The notes beneath the pieces are model-generated. The model ran no database searches, was not told the DNA's origin, and worked only from the letters and a program-made list of their open reading frames with translations. From a bacterium (GTDB lineage Bacteria; Elusimicrobiota; Elusimicrobia; Elusimicrobiales; UBA9959), in contig JAKAMO010000121.1 of NCBI GenBank assembly GCA_021812825.1, positions 1 through 6,550 of the forward strand: a stretch of DNA of 6,550 bases, read 5' to 3'. The position numbers and the translations under genes were made by a program. Of this stretch, positions 5,852-6,550 are shown piece after piece (position 1 is the first letter of the stretch; each line of letters begins with the position of its first letter).

Positions 5852-6343
5852 ATGACACAGAACGACCAACTGGTATTCAAGTACGCGGACATCAAGGAGG
5901 CGGGCGGCCTGAACGTTACGCTGAAGCTGTCCGCCGCCGCGTACGCGGACGCCTTCGAGGCGCCGGCGAAGCCGAAGGAGCTCAGCGCGGAGCTGGACTT
6001 CTCCGTCGGCGGGGATTCGATCCTGCTGGAGGGGAGGATCACGGCGGAACTGGAGCTGGAATGCTCCCGCTGCGGCGACCCGATCCGCAGGATATTCAGC
6101 GACTCTTTTGACGAGGTATACCCGGATTCGCTAGAATATATAGATACGCGCGAAGTAATAAGGGAGACTGCGGGCCTCCTCGTGCCTATAAAGGTCCTTT
6201 GCTCGGACGACTGCAAGGGGCGCTGCCCGGTCTGCGGAGGGAACCGCAACAGGAAAGCCTGCGGCTGCAGGACCGAGAGGGCCGGGTCGTTCGATGCCCT
6301 GAAGGATTTCAAACCGGGCAAGCCCGGTGGAGACAAGATCTAG
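5852..6343 (+). CDS. DUF177/YceD-family protein, ribosome-associated
   Basis: 163-residue cytoplasmic protein of the DUF177 family, genetically tied to rpmF across bacteria and implicated in 23S rRNA processing or accumulation. The central family motif is ECSRCG (Cys71, Cys74), followed by an acidic FDEVYPD stretch. The C-terminus has the Cys-rich block LCSDDCKGRCPVCGG with a later ACGC (cysteines 117, 121, 125, 128, 137, 139), a likely zinc site present in many but not all members (E. coli YceD lacks this form). I chose ATG 5852 because the promoter predicts a transcript starting there. An in-frame TTG at 5834 would add six residues but lies upstream of the predicted transcript start and inside the promoter, and has no Shine-Dalgarno. 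rpmF follows 20 nt downstream, as is usual for the pair. Confidence 0.92.
   Translation: MTQNDQLVFKYADIKEAGGLNVTLKLSAAAYADAFEAPAKPKELSAELDFSVGGDSILLEGRITAELELECSRCGDPIRRIFSDSFDEVYPDSLEYIDTREVIRETAGLLVPIKVLCSDDCKGRCPVCGGNRNRKACGCRTERAGSFDALKDFKPGKPGGDKI
6108..6137 (+). promoter_or_regulatory. Promoter-like pair inside the DUF177 gene, possibly for rpmF
   Basis: TTGACG (6108-6113) and TAGAAT (6132-6137) each match 5 of 6 consensus bases with an 18-nt spacer. They sit in a locally AT-rich patch of an otherwise GC-rich gene. The predicted start at about 6144 is some 220 nt upstream of rpmF and would give L32 a transcript independent of DUF177. Function is inferred. Confidence 0.4.
6313..6328 (+). 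other. Perfect small hairpin at the 3' end of the DUF177 gene
   Basis: ACCGGG-CAAG-CCCGGT forms a 6-bp GC-rich stem with a 4-nt loop (the sequence is fully palindromic except for its centre). It lies 13-28 nt before the DUF177 stop and 35 nt before the rpmF start. No T-run follows, so it is not an intrinsic terminator. It could stabilise the mRNA or affect coupling, or merely reflect the codons for KPGKPGG. Confidence 0.3.
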
Positions 6344-6363
6344 CTTAACAGAGAGGAACAACC

Positions 6364-6550
6364 ATGCCTAATCCTAAACGTAAACACACACCCATGCGCA
6401 GGGATAAGCGCAGGGCGCAGAACTGGAAGCTCGAGGTGAACTCGCTGGCCGCCTGCGGCCAGTGCGGCGCTCTGCGCCTGCCTCACCGCGTCTGCCCTTC
6501 CTGCGGCTCCTACAACGGCAAGATCGAGGTGGCGCAGAAGGCCCCGAAGG
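6364..6550 (+). CDS. rpmF: Ribosomal protein L32 (bL32), 3' end cut by window edge
   Basis: Structural protein of the 50S subunit. The visible 62 residues begin MPNPKRKHTPMRRDKRRAQNW, the classic basic bL32 N-terminus. A four-cysteine zinc ribbon follows: Cys31-x2-Cys34 and Cys44-x2-Cys47. The family is about 55-65 residues, so only the last few residues are missing. A good Shine-Dalgarno (GAGGAA, about 6351-6357) sits 5-7 nt before ATG 6364, unlike the leaderless-type start of the preceding gene. The gene lies 20 nt after the DUF177 stop and is probably co-transcribed. In many genomes plsX and fabH come next; they would be outside the window. Confidence 0.97.
   Translation, partial: MPNPKRKHTPMRRDKRRAQNWKLEVNSLAACGQCGALRLPHRVCPSCGSYNGKIEVAQKAPK

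Noticed and set aside
4877..5869. 330-codon leftward open frame opposite the GT2 gene
   Set aside because: It is long but antisense to a complete, motif-bearing GT2 gene, and its translation resembles no family.
1..6550. CRISPR, insertion sequence, phage or toxin-antitoxin content
   Set aside because: No spaced direct-repeat array, transposase or integrase motif, terminal inverted repeats, or small toxin-antitoxin gene pair could be seen.

Overview
The window is dense, GC-rich bacterial chromosome carrying housekeeping and cell-envelope genes. I see no mobile element, CRISPR array or phage gene. Every coding region I could place belongs to a known family: trigger factor, SpoIID/LytB-type protein, two glycosyltransferases, DUF177/YceD and ribosomal protein L32. 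The DNA is strongly GC-rich, yet ATA is a frequent, sometimes the commonest, isoleucine codon. An exported TPR-SpoIID protein sits next to envelope glycosyltransferases. This combination fits an uncultured diderm lineage such as Elusimicrobiota, but that is a low-confidence inference; nothing here identifies a species.

Layout. Positions 1-1583 are transcribed leftward: a tRNA-Lys(CUU) with its own promoter, a structured spacer ending in nine Ts on the transcript strand, a tRNA-Leu(UAG), and 39 nt later the trigger factor gene tig, which leaves the window close to its C-terminus. Positions 1584-1687 form a divergent promoter region with A- and T-tracts and a GC palindrome. From 1688 rightward there is a tight three-gene unit: an exported TPR-SpoIID protein, a GT4 glycosyltransferase 7 nt later, and a GT2 polyprenyl-phosphate sugar transferase overlapping it by ATGA. 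A new promoter overlaps the end of that unit and drives a DUF177/YceD-family gene. rpmF (ribosomal protein L32) follows 20 nt later and is cut by the window edge.

How the genes work together. The left arm serves translation and nascent-chain folding (tRNAs plus the ribosome-bound chaperone). The middle unit looks like envelope assembly: a periplasmic glycan-binding or glycan-cleaving protein, a cytoplasmic glycosyltransferase, and a membrane enzyme that would charge a lipid carrier with sugar. The right arm is the widespread DUF177-rpmF ribosome pair.

The most interesting signals are regulatory. Two rightward genes lack a Shine-Dalgarno and have an extended -10 element ending exactly 8 nt before the ATG, which predicts leaderless transcripts. 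A promoter-like pair lies inside the DUF177 gene. A long inverted repeat with a T-run separates the two tRNAs. The SpoIID-like protein has also lost several of its family's usual C-terminal motif residues. I did not find a clearly new biological system.
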